DNA of 64,000 nt from Caldilineaceae bacterium (GTDB lineage: Bacteria > Chloroflexota > Anaerolineae > Caldilineales > Caldilineaceae). Each line of letters starts with the position of its first letter. Position 1 is the stretch's first letter. The stretch covers positions 1,439,022-1,503,021 of the forward strand of contig OY282376.1 of the NCBI GenBank assembly GCA_958295845.1, read 5' to 3'. Shown in pieces: positions 45,194 through 54,782 of this stretch. The position numbers and the translations under genes were made by a program. Under the pieces are notes generated by a model that was not told where the DNA came from, made no database searches, and worked only from the letters and a program-made list of their open reading frames with translations.

Positions 45194-46594
45194 ATGCAGC
45201 CAGATCAAACCATAATCCCAGGAATGCTAACCGTCGAAGAACTCCGCACAGCCGCCGGCAACGGCTCCATCGACACCGTCATCCTCGCGCTCCCCGACCC
45301 CTACGGCAAGCTCATGGGCAAACGCCTCGACGCCGCCTACTTCCTCACCGACGTCGCCGGCGGTACCCACGCCTGCGACTACCTCTTCACCGTCGACATG
45401 GAAATGGAGCCGGTCCCCGGCTATCAGTTCTCAAACTGGGAATCGGGCTACGGCGACGTCCACCTGGTCCCCGACCTCGCCACCCTCCGCAAACTCTCCT
45501 GGCTCGACCGCACCGCCCTCGTCCTGTGCGACGCCCAGCTCGAACCCAGCCACGAGCCCGTACCAGTGGCCCCCCGCTCCATCCTTCGCAAACAGCTCGC
45601 CAGCCTGCGCGCCCACGGATTCGAAGCGATGGCCGGTTCAGAGCTCGAATACTTTCTCTATCGGACCTCATACATGGACGCGGCCCGCAACGGCTATCGC
45701 GACCTGGCCAAAGTCGGATGGTATCGCGAAGACTACCACCTCCTCCAAATGTCCCGGACCGAAGACCTCAACGGCGCATACCGCCGCCACCTCGCCGCAT
45801 CCGGCGTCCCCGTCGAATCCACCAAGGGCGAATTCGGAAAGAGCCAGCACGAGCTCAACATCCGCTACGCGCCCGTCCTCGAAATGGCCGACCGCCACCT
45901 CCTGCTCAAACAGGCGGTGAAAGAGATCGCGGACCAGCTCGGCTGCTGTGCCACCTTCATGGCCAAACCCGACGCCGCCGAGGCCGGCTCCAGTTCCCAC
46001 CTCCACTTCAGCCTCTGGACGACCGCCAACGGAAAGTTGACTAACGCCTTCCCCGGCTCAGGAGAATTCTCCGGCATCGCCTGCACCGACCTCTTCCGCT
46101 GGTTCCTCGGCGGCTGGATGTACTATGTGCCCGAGCTCATGGTCTGGTACGCCCCAACCGTCAATTCCTACAAGCGCTTCGAGGCCGGCAGCTGGGCCCC
46201 AACCGCGCTCGCCTGGTCGCCTGACAACCGCACCGCCGGCTTCCGTATCGTCGGCGCAGGACCCAGCCTGCGCATCGAATGTCGCATCACCGGCGCCGAC
46301 ATCAACCCCTACCTCGCCTACGCAGCCGTCATCGCCTCCGGCCTCGCCGGCATCGAGCAACAGATCGAACCCCCGCCCCCACACATCGGCGACGTCTACG
46401 CGGCCACAGACAAACAAATGCTGCCCGCCACCCTCGAAGAAGCCACCAGCAACTTCGCAAACAGCGACCTCGCCCACACCGCGTTCGGCGCCGGCGTAGT
46501 CGAACACTACACTCACTTCTACACCACCGAAGCCGAAGCCTACCGCAAAGCCGTCACCGACTGGGAACGCACCCGCTACTTCGAACGCATCTAG
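45194..46594 (+). CDS. Glutamine synthetase family protein (GlnA/PuuA-like)
   Basis: 466 aa, ATG after CCGGAGGCCAAGCAC. The N-terminal beta-grasp carries ALPDPYGKLMGKR. The catalytic domain has metal/ATP motifs GSELEYFLY, GEFGKSQHELNIRY, FMAKPDAAEAGSSSHLHFSLW and NSYKRFEAGSWAPTALAW (ATP/glutamate loop), followed by NRTAGFRIV. Closer to PuuA-type gamma-glutamyl-amine ligases or class I-like GS paralogs than to the canonical biosynthetic enzyme, judging from the substrate-loop sequence; this is inference. It is not in an evident operon. Confidence 0.85.
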   Translation: MQPDQTIIPGMLTVEELRTAAGNGSIDTVILALPDPYGKLMGKRLDAAYFLTDVAGGTHACDYLFTVDMEMEPVPGYQFSNWESGYGDVHLVPDLATLRKLSWLDRTALVLCDAQLEPSHEPVPVAPRSILRKQLASLRAHGFEAMAGSELEYFLYRTSYMDAARNGYRDLAKVGWYREDYHLLQMSRTEDLNGAYRRHLAASGVPVESTKGEFGKSQHELNIRYAPVLEMADRHLLLKQAVKEIADQLGCCATFMAKPDAAEAGSSSHLHFSLWTTANGKLTNAFPGSGEFSGIACTDLFRWFLGGWMYYVPELMVWYAPTVNSYKRFEAGSWAPTALAWSPDNRTAGFRIVGAGPSLRIECRITGADINPYLAYAAVIASGLAGIEQQIEPPPPHIGDVYAATDKQMLPATLEEATSNFANSDLAHTAFGAGVVEHYTHFYTTEAEAYRKAVTDWERTRYFERI

Positions 46595-46621
46595 TCGCTG
46601 CTTGACCTTCTCTTCAGCAAC

Positions 46622-46679
46622 GTGTTCTATTTGGCCCTGTGTTCCATTTGGCACTGTGTTCCATTTGGCACTGTGTTCA
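46622..46679. repeat. 17-bp tandem repeat
   Basis: Three full units of GTGTTCCATTTGGCACT (the first with three changes: GTGTTCTATTTGGCCCT) plus a partial one, just after the glutamine synthetase stop. The rest of the gap to 46944 shows no gene. Confidence 0.75.
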
Positions 46680-46944
46680 GCGAGTCCCTTCAGAGTTCAG
46701 TTTCCCGCATCGACCGCCAGCAGCTCCGCCTCAACGTCCCTCGCATTCTTGCCAGTCAGCGAACTCCAAGCTCTGGTCCATGGCGTGCAACTAGGGATCC
46801 CTTCCCCACTGACACCGATATCGCCCTTCCGGATAACTTGACAAAACATATACAATTCGATACAAATGAACAGTACTAGGGAGTTGAATGCCTTGACTCC
46901 CCATAACGACCGCCTCTTTTCCGGTGCCATATGAAGAGATACAT

Positions 46945-48462
46945 ATGGCGCGCCCTTCCATCTTCCGCAGCAGGTTCGCTGCACTCCTGACAGTTCTCAT
47001 TCTGGTTGCCACCCTTTCTTCCTGCGGCAACGATCCCAGACCCGCGGACGACTCCCGCCTTTCTCAAGCGGCACCCACCTCCTGCGCCGAGACCGATCGA
47101 GCCGCCTTAACCGCCCTCTACAACGCCACCGACGGACCGAACTGGCACGACAACACCAACTGGCTCAGCCAGCAACCTCTCTCAACCTGGTTCGGTGTGA
47201 CCACCGCAGAAAACGGCTGCGTTTCCCGGCTCCACCTCAAAAACAACGACCTGACCGGCGAACTCCCACCAGAGCTGGGTACACTTCCAGAGCTCCTTTA
47301 CCTCAACCTCAGAGACAACAACCTGACAGGTCAGTTCCCACTTGAATGGGAAAACGCTGCAAACATCACCAACCTCTACGTCTTCGGCAATAACTTCAGC
47401 GGCTGTTTCCCCAACCAGTTCGCCCACCTTGAAAAGGGCATTCTGCGAGATCTGCATGAACTGATCAGCCAAGCCCCCACCGGCGTAAAGATCGACGTCA
47501 GCATTGGCTACTGCGACACCTCGAGAGGCCGTTTTCCACTCAATAGCGCTCTCAGCACACCGTCCAATCTCTCCTACACACTCCAGGGTTCCTCGATCAT
47601 TCTCCATTGGGATCCGGTCGCCGGCGCCGACCACTACATCCTCTATCATGACGATTTCTACGATTCGCGCTGCCGCTTAACCCACCTCGCCAGTCCAAAA
47701 TTCTGCCGGCAGCTGGCCACAGTCCACGGCGAGACCACCTACACGCACGTCGAACCCCCCGGTGGCCGAAATTTCTACTGGGTGCGCGCCTGCAACAGCA
47801 GCGGCTGCTCACCCCTCATCTCCGAAAACACAGCCAGCCCGCCTGCTGGCTCTCCCGTCAGACTCGGCTTAGACTTCCCCCCCACGCCGTCAAACTTTAC
47901 CTACGCCTTCGAAGGAACATCAGTCATACTTTTCTGGGATCCGGTTGAAGGCGCCGACTACTACAACCTTTACTATCACCACAGATCCTCCATCTTCTGT
48001 ATGGTAGAATCCGACGGCACATCTGGCGGCTGCGACCTTCTGGCCGCCAATCTCACCACGACCACCTACACGCACGTCGACCCCGAAAAACGCACCAACT
48101 TCTGGGTCGCCGCTTGCAGCAGCGTCGGCTGCTCGCCCTTTCAGGCAGAGAGCCCCGTCAGGCCAGTCGAGGACATTCCCCCTGTCCCCTCCAACCTCAC
48201 CTTCGCCCCCGAAGGCTCTTCCATCGTCGTCAGCTGGGATCCGGTCGACGAAGCCGACTACTACAACCTCTATCATCACCACGCCTTTGGCAACGCCTGT
48301 ATAGTCTATTCCGATGGCTTCTCCACCATCTGCAAACAACTGGCCACCGGCCTTACCGAGACCACCTTCACCCACACGGAGCTCGACAGACGCAACTTCT
48401 ACTGGGTCGCCGCCTGCAACAGAGGAGGATGCTCACACTTCGAAGTACTGCCTTCCGATTGA
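46945..48462 (+). CDS. Secreted lipoprotein with LRR and three FN3-like repeats
   Basis: 505 aa from ATG 46945 with GAAGAG upstream. Lipoprotein signal (LLTVLILVATLSSC, Cys near residue 28). Residues about 45-150 form plant-type leucine-rich repeats (LTGELPPELGTLPELLYLNL). Three repeats of about 95 residues follow, with WDPV.(G/E)AD.Y.LY and a Tyr/Trp-rich YWVAAC end, each containing several cysteines; they resemble FN3 modules. Architecture known from eukaryote-like surface proteins of host-associated bacteria. Likely binds a protein or glycan outside the cell. Confidence 0.75.
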   Translation: MARPSIFRSRFAALLTVLILVATLSSCGNDPRPADDSRLSQAAPTSCAETDRAALTALYNATDGPNWHDNTNWLSQQPLSTWFGVTTAENGCVSRLHLKNNDLTGELPPELGTLPELLYLNLRDNNLTGQFPLEWENAANITNLYVFGNNFSGCFPNQFAHLEKGILRDLHELISQAPTGVKIDVSIGYCDTSRGRFPLNSALSTPSNLSYTLQGSSIILHWDPVAGADHYILYHDDFYDSRCRLTHLASPKFCRQLATVHGETTYTHVEPPGGRNFYWVRACNSSGCSPLISENTASPPAGSPVRLGLDFPPTPSNFTYAFEGTSVILFWDPVEGADYYNLYYHHRSSIFCMVESDGTSGGCDLLAANLTTTTYTHVDPEKRTNFWVAACSSVGCSPFQAESPVRPVEDIPPVPSNLTFAPEGSSIVVSWDPVDEADYYNLYHHHAFGNACIVYSDGFSTICKQLATGLTETTFTHTELDRRNFYWVAACNRGGCSHFEVLPSD

Positions 48463-48547
48463 GACTCTTCCGACAATGACGACTGAATCGAACGACGGCT
48501 TCGTCCGACGCCGCTCCTCAGATATAAGCCGCTGAAGGAGGACAAAA

Positions 48548-49261
48548 GTGAAAACGCACTCTGCTCGCCTGCGCTGGGCCTGCTCATTACTGGCGGTACT
48601 ATTCACTGCCGCAACGCTTGCAGCCTGTAATGGAAGTGAGGAAGTCTCGGAGGAGTCGGTCCCTGCCGCGTCGGCTCCAACGCAGACGACTGCCCCAACG
48701 CAAACAGCCGAACCGACACAAACACCTGAACCGACGCAAGCACCAGAACCGACGCAAGCACCAGAACCGACGCAAACACCAGAGCCAACGCAAGCACCAG
48801 AACCAACACCAACGCTTGAGCCAACACCCGCGCCCGCAGCGCCCAATACGCCAGAGCCGGCGCCGGAAAACCGTCAAATGTCTCTCGACGAGTACGCGGC
48901 ATTCTGCGCCGAATTCGCCTCCACCGAGACGGCAGAAGAGGACGGAGAGATTACCTATGGCGAGTTTTCAGATGGTCTGGGCCTCCTGATAGAGTTTCTG
49001 GAATCGGTGAGCCCTCCGGCGGAAGTGAGCGACTGGCACCAAGCCCTGTTGACGAGTCATCGGGAACTGAAGGCTGAAATAGATGAATATCCCGGATCGA
49101 AAAATGATCCAATCGATATCGAAAGGTTTTTCTCACTGATATTGAGCTATCACGAAAGTTTGGGCGGAACTGTGCGTGCGATGGATCCCGCCATTCGAGA
49201 TTGGCTCATCGCAGCCAAATGCATGGACGAGGAGATGGCCAGCCTATACCTGGCAGGCTAG
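48548..49261 (+). CDS. Lipoprotein with Pro-Thr repeat linker
   Basis: 237 aa from GTG 48548 (GGAGGACAAAA before it). Lipobox in ATLAAC near residue 26. Residues about 38-105 are low-complexity (PEPTQTPEPTQAPEPT-type units), a stalk that spans the wall or envelope. The globular C-terminal domain (about 110-237) is all-helical and acidic with YAAFCAEFASTE and FLESVSPPAEVSDWHQALL; its family is not recognised. It lies 85 bases after the LRR/FN3 gene on the same strand and probably acts at the surface with it. Confidence 0.75.
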   Translation: MKTHSARLRWACSLLAVLFTAATLAACNGSEEVSEESVPAASAPTQTTAPTQTAEPTQTPEPTQAPEPTQAPEPTQTPEPTQAPEPTPTLEPTPAPAAPNTPEPAPENRQMSLDEYAAFCAEFASTETAEEDGEITYGEFSDGLGLLIEFLESVSPPAEVSDWHQALLTSHRELKAEIDEYPGSKNDPIDIERFFSLILSYHESLGGTVRAMDPAIRDWLIAAKCMDEEMASLYLAG

Positions 49262-50334
49262 ACCGGCATCAACTGGAGAACCAGTTTCGACTCCGGCCGC
49301 CACGGCGAAGTGGTACGAATCCTGTATGCCAATGGCAACAGTCCCGGTGGAAAAGTTTCGATCACACTGTATGGAACAGCGCCATCCATCCCGAATTAAT
49401 GAGGTGGGCGTCCCACGAGATGGCCGGACTCAATATGCTCTTTCATGGCATGGTGCAGCATAGCGGCGGAGCCGATATCATCCTGAAATACGGGACTTTC
49501 CTGACATACCAGTCCGGACATTGGACCGCGCCGACAACCTTCACCTTCAGCCTTGAAAAAATAGGTGAGAATATCTGACCCCCACGCCCGCTTTCTACCG
49601 CCCAGCCGCACCCGCCTCCGAAACTAAGTACGTTGTTCTCATAAGTCGGCGAGGCCACCGCTTAGTTCATACGCCATTCCCCGTACCGTCTGAGCCAGCC
49701 GGCCTCTGTCGAGTCGTGGCACTTTACTGGCAATCGAACAGCCCTCAACCTGCTAGGTCAAAAGTTTCATGTTCCTCTATGGCCCGTGCTCCAATGTACG
49801 CGGCCAGGATCCAAGCTGCTTACCCAACGCCAACAGTTCATGCATACACATCTGATGGCCCGGACGTATCGGCATACGAGCGTCGAGGCGGGTTCAAGGA
49901 CCCCAGGACTTTGTTACCCCAGCCCGGACGCGATTAAACTCAATAGGAAAGCGAGAGGTCGATATGCAGTCTTGGCTATCAGGAAACAGTGCGCATCCAG
50001 TCCAAAGAGTGTCCCAATAGCTATGCCTGGCCGTCCGGTCCCAGGCCTCCGATGGAGCCGATCTACGCACCGGTCTCTTGATTCCTGTCACCGGCGGCCG
50101 CTTCATCCGGAAGACGAATAGCAAATCGGGGCCAAGTGCATTTCAATGTCAGCCGAAAATCCAAATTACACCCACGCCTCTCTCCACCCCTGCCCGGGGA
50201 GGGAGCCAGCCCGCCTGCGTTCACCCGTGCCGGACACCGTAAAGTTCAGCATGATATGAACCCTGGCAGAAAATCCTCCCCGGCCGCGTCGACCTTAAAC
50301 ACCCCGGCAAGCCCCAAAGCGCCTTACACGCCCC
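49262..50334. other. 1,073-base stretch without a recognised gene
   Basis: Directly after the lipoprotein's TAG the same frame stays open for 45 codons (TGINWRTSFDSGRHGEVVRI) and ends at TAA near 49398, which may be the remains of a longer C-terminus. The remainder holds only frames without family features and no repeats of the window's families. It looks like decayed sequence. Confidence 0.4.
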
Positions 50335-51786
50335 ATGACAAGAACCCTTCTGGCACCGCCAATTGACCGCAAGTGGCTCATCTTCGCCGCGCTGAGTTCC
50401 GGCGTTTTCCTGGCCTCATTCAATATCGGCATAGCCAACGTCATCCTGCCGACCCTGGTCGTAGAGTTCAACGTAGACTTTGCCCTCGTCCAATGGGTCC
50501 TTCTTTCCTTTACCCTGACACAGACCGCCATATCGCCCACCGTAGGCCGCCTGGGCGATATGCTGGGCCACAAGCCCATCTTCCTCTGGGGTACAATCGC
50601 TTTTGCCCTCGGCTCCATTCTGGCTGGGCTGGCCCCCAACATCGAGCTCCTGCTGGCCTTTCGCGTCGTACAGGCTGTCGGCGGCGCCTTTGCCATCGCC
50701 CTGAGCATGGGAATCGTCACCGAGACCTTCCCCAGAAACGAGCGGGGCAAGGCCCTGGGCCTCTTCAGCGCCTCCGTCTCTGCCGGCGGAGTCGCCGGCC
50801 CTCTCCTCGGCGGCGTCCTGCTCGACCTCCTCTCCTGGCGCTGGACCTTCTTCGTCGGCTTCCCCCTCAGTTGTATCAGCTTGATCCTGGCTTGGCTCTA
50901 CCTGCCCAAAGACCGTCCTCGCGGCAAAGAGCGGTTCGACTGGACCGGCGCCGTCGCCTTCTCGATCGGCCTCCTCGCTCTCATGCTCTTCCTGACCGTC
51001 GGCGAAAGCAACGGCTATGGCTCGCCCTCGATGATCGGCCTGTTCGCGTTCTCCCTGCTCACGCTGGCGCTCTTCATCCACACAGAGAGGCGGGTCCAGG
51101 AACCGCTGATCGATCTCACCATCTTCCGCAACCCCCAGTTCAGCCTGAGCTTGTCGACCCGTCTGATCAGTTTCGTCGTGCTCGGTGGCGTCACCCTGAT
51201 CTTCCCCTTCTATCTGACAAATCTGCTGTCGCTGGAACCTTCTGTCGTCGGTCTCCTGTTGGCGGTCACCTACCTCTTCTTTGGGCTGGCCTCTCCGGTT
51301 GCAGGAGCGTTGTCAGATCGATTCTCATACCACTTTATCGCCGGCGCCGGGCTGATCCTGTTGGGAATTGGCTGTTACACAGTCAGCACCTTGAGTGTCG
51401 AAACGACCATTCTAGGCTTCATCCTGCGGGTCACGCCGCTGGGGCTCGGCATGGGCCTCTTCCAGTCGCCCAACAACAGCGCAGTGATGGGAGCGGTCCG
51501 CCGGGAGCGGCTCGGCGTCGCCAGCGGCCTCAACACCATCGGCCGCACGCTCGGCCGCACTTCAGGCGTCGCCGCCCTCGGCGCGCTCTGGGCCGTCCGC
51601 GTCTCCCACTATGCCGGCCCCGAATTCAGCGGCGGCGTGACCCAAGCCGCCGCCGCCGCCCAGCTCGCCGGCCTGCGCGACGTCTCCTACGTAGCCCTCG
51701 CCATCGTCGTCCTCGGCCTGGCCCTCGGCGCATGGGGCGCGGTCAAAGACAAAGTCCCCGCACATGCAGCCGCAAACAGCCCGTAG
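50335..51786 (+). CDS. MFS drug/metabolite exporter, DHA2 (EmrB/QacA-like)
   Basis: 483 aa with about 14 helices. Starts MTRTLLAPPIDRKWLIFAAL, then SFNIGIANVILPTLVVEF. The conserved loop between helices 2 and 3 is GRLGDMLGHKPIFLWG, and RVVQAVGGAFAIALSMGIV and NERGKALGLFSASVSAGGVAGPLLGG follow, typical of the DHA2 family. It is a proton-driven exporter of lipophilic compounds or drugs in the cytoplasmic membrane. Unrelated in sequence to the tandem MFS array at 1900-6425. Confidence 0.9.
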   Translation: MTRTLLAPPIDRKWLIFAALSSGVFLASFNIGIANVILPTLVVEFNVDFALVQWVLLSFTLTQTAISPTVGRLGDMLGHKPIFLWGTIAFALGSILAGLAPNIELLLAFRVVQAVGGAFAIALSMGIVTETFPRNERGKALGLFSASVSAGGVAGPLLGGVLLDLLSWRWTFFVGFPLSCISLILAWLYLPKDRPRGKERFDWTGAVAFSIGLLALMLFLTVGESNGYGSPSMIGLFAFSLLTLALFIHTERRVQEPLIDLTIFRNPQFSLSLSTRLISFVVLGGVTLIFPFYLTNLLSLEPSVVGLLLAVTYLFFGLASPVAGALSDRFSYHFIAGAGLILLGIGCYTVSTLSVETTILGFILRVTPLGLGMGLFQSPNNSAVMGAVRRERLGVASGLNTIGRTLGRTSGVAALGALWAVRVSHYAGPEFSGGVTQAAAAAQLAGLRDVSYVALAIVVLGLALGAWGAVKDKVPAHAAANSP

Positions 51787-51892
51787 CAAGCTGTCCAGGA
51801 TGACGCATTCATATTGAGACATATTGAGAGGCAAACAAACTGAGAGGCCGACAGCCCGCCTCCTATCGATGCCACATCAGCAGGAGAAGAAA

Positions 51893-52093
51893 ATGAAAGA
51901 CCCCAACAACTACCCTCCAGGCTGGGACCTGCAACGCGTCCGCCGCCAAATTCAGCATTACGAATCCCAGACCGACGAAGAGACTATCGCCGAAGACGAA
52001 GCCGCATTCGAAGACCCAAAAATAACAGTGATGGAAATACCCACCGAGCTAGTCCCATCCGTAAGAACTCTCCTGGCGGAGCAAGCCAAATAA
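51893..52093 (+). CDS. Small acidic protein, 66 aa (antitoxin-like pattern)
   Basis: ATG at 51893 has AGGAGAAGAAA directly upstream, which fixes the start. The protein has NYPPGWDLQRVRRQIQHYES, an acidic EETIAEDEAAFED and a PTELVPSVRTLLAEQAK end. Similar short proteins are common in Chloroflexota and cyanobacteria and often look like antitoxins; no toxin partner is seen next to it, so a regulatory role is only a guess. Confidence 0.6.
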   Translation: MKDPNNYPPGWDLQRVRRQIQHYESQTDEETIAEDEAAFEDPKITVMEIPTELVPSVRTLLAEQAK

Positions 52094-52195
52094 GCAGCGT
52101 GTACCCCGCCCCACTGTCCCTGAGTACAGTCCTTTTTCTGACCGATCCCGAAAAGAGATCCTCCGGATTACACCCCGCCCAGCTCGCCTGCCATC

Positions 52196-52323
52196 CCGAA
52201 AATCCCCAAAGAATCCCGCAAATCCTGATTCAGACAACGAATCAGCCCTCCCTCCCCCAATCCCTATACCCCCGCGACTGGTGTTCACTGAAAACTAAGA
52301 ACTGACTACTAAGAACCGCAGTT
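52196..52323. repeat. AATCCTGATTCA-type repeat, copy 1
   Basis: Holds GAATCCCGCAAATCCTGATT, then CAGACAACGAATCAG, and ends in ACTGACTACTAAGAACCGCAGTT, which itself has a seven-base rhythm and the GCAGTT hexamer. A second copy lies at 56793. It lies 60 bases after the end of the sensor-regulator gene on its 3' side. Confidence 0.75.
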
Positions 52324-52385
52324 CAATGCCTCCTCCGGCGGCGCAGGGTCCCATACCGAGCACCGCTTCCTGCCTTTCTGATCCG

Positions 52386-54782
52386 TCAACGCGAGCCGCC
52401 CGAAAGTCTCCGATTCTCACCCTTAGGCATTCGGTAGCCGACTCGGGGTACAGCCAGTATGTATTTGGGGTCGGTGGAGTTGTCACCCAACTTGCTGCGC
52501 AGTCTCTTTACAAAAGTGCGGATAGCGCCACTGCGGCTGGAGGAGGGCAAGCCCCACACCTTCCGTAACAGTTGCTCGTGAGTCAATACCCGCCCGGAAT
52601 TGACCGAGAGCTCTATAAGCAGTTTGTACTCCGTTGCAGTCAAATGCACCGGTCGGCCTGCCACCGCGACGTGGCGTTCGGCATAGTTGATTGTAAGGTC
52701 CCCCAGAACAAACTGTTCAGAATCCGTTCCCCGGACCGGAGCCAGCCGTCTACGCAATGCCGCCCCGACCCTTGCAGTCAGCTCGGTTGGAGAAAAGGGT
52801 TTGACCATGTAATCGGCAGCCCCGGATTCCAGGGCTCTGGCAATTATCTCGTCGCGGCCGTAGGCCGAAAGAAAAATGACCGGTACCTCGACAATGTCTA
52901 AGATGTTTCTCATCAGCTCGATCCCGTCGATCCCGGGCATCATCAGGTCCAACAGCACAAGTCGGATCGGCTTTTCATCAACAATGCGGAAAGCATCCCC
53001 GGGATCAGCGGTGACGACAGGAGTGTAGCCTGCATTCGCCAAGGTGTCGCGGACGTAGCGGAGGGTCATCGGGTCGTCGTCCACGACTAGAATGTGTGCC
53101 TTATCCAGCTTGGCACGCCTCGCTCCGTTGGACACGGCGTGTAGCTCCCGTTCCGCCCCGGCGCTGGGGGCACCGGTAGTTGGCAGCGTGAAAGTGAACT
53201 TGGAACCCTTTCCGGTTCCATCGCTTTCGGCCCAAATGCGCCCGCCATGCGCTTCAATGATCCCCTTGCATATGGCAAGGCCGAGGCCGGAACTGCCCTC
53301 ATTACCCTCATCGGAATCCCGCGAAAACTTTCGAAACAGCAATGGCAGGCGGTCTGACGGTATGCCACGCCCTCTGTCAGCCACTGACATCATGACGAAT
53401 CTGTCATCATGCCCCGCTCTTACCTCAATCTGCGAAGACCCAGGGGAATATCTGCTGGCGTTTGCAAACAGATTGCCCAAAACTTGCACGATGCGTCTCC
53501 TGTCCGCCATCGCCCAAGGCAGGTTCGGCTCAATGTCAATGGCGAGGTTGTCCCGGCCTCCTCCGCTCAGAAACGTGTTCCTGGCTTCATCCACCAACGT
53601 GGACACCTGCACCGGAACAGGAGCGACCGACAGCGTACCCGTCTCGATTCCCGCCACATCCAATAGTTCGCTGATCAGGTCCCGCATGCGTTCGGCCTGA
53701 GTCTTGATGATGCGAATAAACTGAACCATTTCGACGGGATCAAGGGCCGTAAAAGACTCAAGTAATGTGTCGGCGGACCCCTTGATCGAAGTCAACGGCG
53801 CCCTCAGCTCGTGGCTCACCATCCCAAGGAACTCCGCCCGCATCCGCTCCAGGTCCTTCAATGGTGTCATGTCCTGTAAGGTCACAACCATCGACTCCAC
53901 CTCGTCGGTTTCCGTGCGAATCGGCGTCGCATTGATCAGAACAGTGATCGACCGACCGTCAGGCACAGACAGGACCATCTCCTCAGCACGTAGCGTCTCG
54001 CTGCCGCTCAGCGCCCGCACTAAGGGAAACTGCTCCAGGGATATCTCCCGCCCGTCCTCCCGCCTGAAGGTGACAATTTCCAGGAGTTCCTTATCTGTCT
54101 GCCCGGGACCCCGCACCGCCTCGACGATCCTGCGGCCCTCACGGTTCAGGTGCCCCAGCTCGCCAGTGCGCGCATCAAATACGGCGACGCCTACGGGCGA
54201 GGTGTCAATTAGCGTCTGCAGGCCGGCCCTGGCCCGCTGTTCCTCCCGATACCGGCGAGCATTGGAAATGACAAACGCTGCCTGGGCGGCAAACATCACG
54301 AGGGTCTCCTCATCCTGCTGGCTGAATTCTTGCCCTTCCATCCCCCTGGCCAAAAAGATGTTGCCAATTACCTCCCTCCGGTAACGAATGGGAGCAGACA
54401 GGAAAGCCTCCGCCGGGACGGGCTGAATGTCTGGCAGCCCCAGCCCCCTAATGAGGGCGGAATAATCGGGAATCCTTAACGGTCCCGGCAGAACCTTTAG
54501 ATACTCAAAGAATTGCAGACTGTCCGGCGTCACCACGAAGCGCTTCCGTTCCTCGCTGGTCATTCCGGAGGTGATTAGGCCTTCCTCCCGTTGCCCCGCG
54601 CTGTCCAGAGAAACGATCACCCCGTATCGAGCTCCGGTCAGCTCCCTCGCACTGTCTACCACCTCCTGCAATACATTTTCGAAGTCCAGGCTCTCGTTTA
54701 TGCGCTGTATCGCCTCGTAAAACAACGACATGCGCCGGCGCAAGGCTTCGATCTCCTGATTGCTTTCTCCACTTTTCATCAT
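52386..54782 (-). CDS. Single-chain sensor kinase-response regulator with winged-helix output, copy 1
   Basis: 798 aa, no membrane helix. Order: coiled start, GAF-like domain (about 15-185), PAS-like domain (about 190-310), HisKA with H324 in MVSHELRAPL, HATPase with N441 and the GRGIPSDRLPLLFRKF region (about 420-535), REC with phospho-acceptor D612 (LLLDLMMPG) and K661, and an OmpR-like winged helix (about 690-785, YKLLIELSVNSGRVLTHEQLL and SGAIRTFVKRLRSKLG). All parts of a two-component system are thus in one soluble chain, able to sense and bind DNA directly. An imperfect ACGTGT-type palindrome lies upstream. Close paralog of 57428-59788. Confidence 0.9.
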   Translation of the reverse strand: MMKSGESNQEIEALRRRMSLFYEAIQRINESLDFENVLQEVVDSARELTGARYGVIVSLDSAGQREEGLITSGMTSEERKRFVVTPDSLQFFEYLKVLPGPLRIPDYSALIRGLGLPDIQPVPAEAFLSAPIRYRREVIGNIFLARGMEGQEFSQQDEETLVMFAAQAAFVISNARRYREEQRARAGLQTLIDTSPVGVAVFDARTGELGHLNREGRRIVEAVRGPGQTDKELLEIVTFRREDGREISLEQFPLVRALSGSETLRAEEMVLSVPDGRSITVLINATPIRTETDEVESMVVTLQDMTPLKDLERMRAEFLGMVSHELRAPLTSIKGSADTLLESFTALDPVEMVQFIRIIKTQAERMRDLISELLDVAGIETGTLSVAPVPVQVSTLVDEARNTFLSGGGRDNLAIDIEPNLPWAMADRRRIVQVLGNLFANASRYSPGSSQIEVRAGHDDRFVMMSVADRGRGIPSDRLPLLFRKFSRDSDEGNEGSSGLGLAICKGIIEAHGGRIWAESDGTGKGSKFTFTLPTTGAPSAGAERELHAVSNGARRAKLDKAHILVVDDDPMTLRYVRDTLANAGYTPVVTADPGDAFRIVDEKPIRLVLLDLMMPGIDGIELMRNILDIVEVPVIFLSAYGRDEIIARALESGAADYMVKPFSPTELTARVGAALRRRLAPVRGTDSEQFVLGDLTINYAERHVAVAGRPVHLTATEYKLLIELSVNSGRVLTHEQLLRKVWGLPSSSRSGAIRTFVKRLRSKLGDNSTDPKYILAVPRVGYRMPKGENRRLSGGSR

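Noticed and set aside
50373..51803. 476-codon alternative frame overlapping the DHA2 exporter
   Set aside because: Out-of-frame shadow; the exporter frame has intact membrane helices and motifs.
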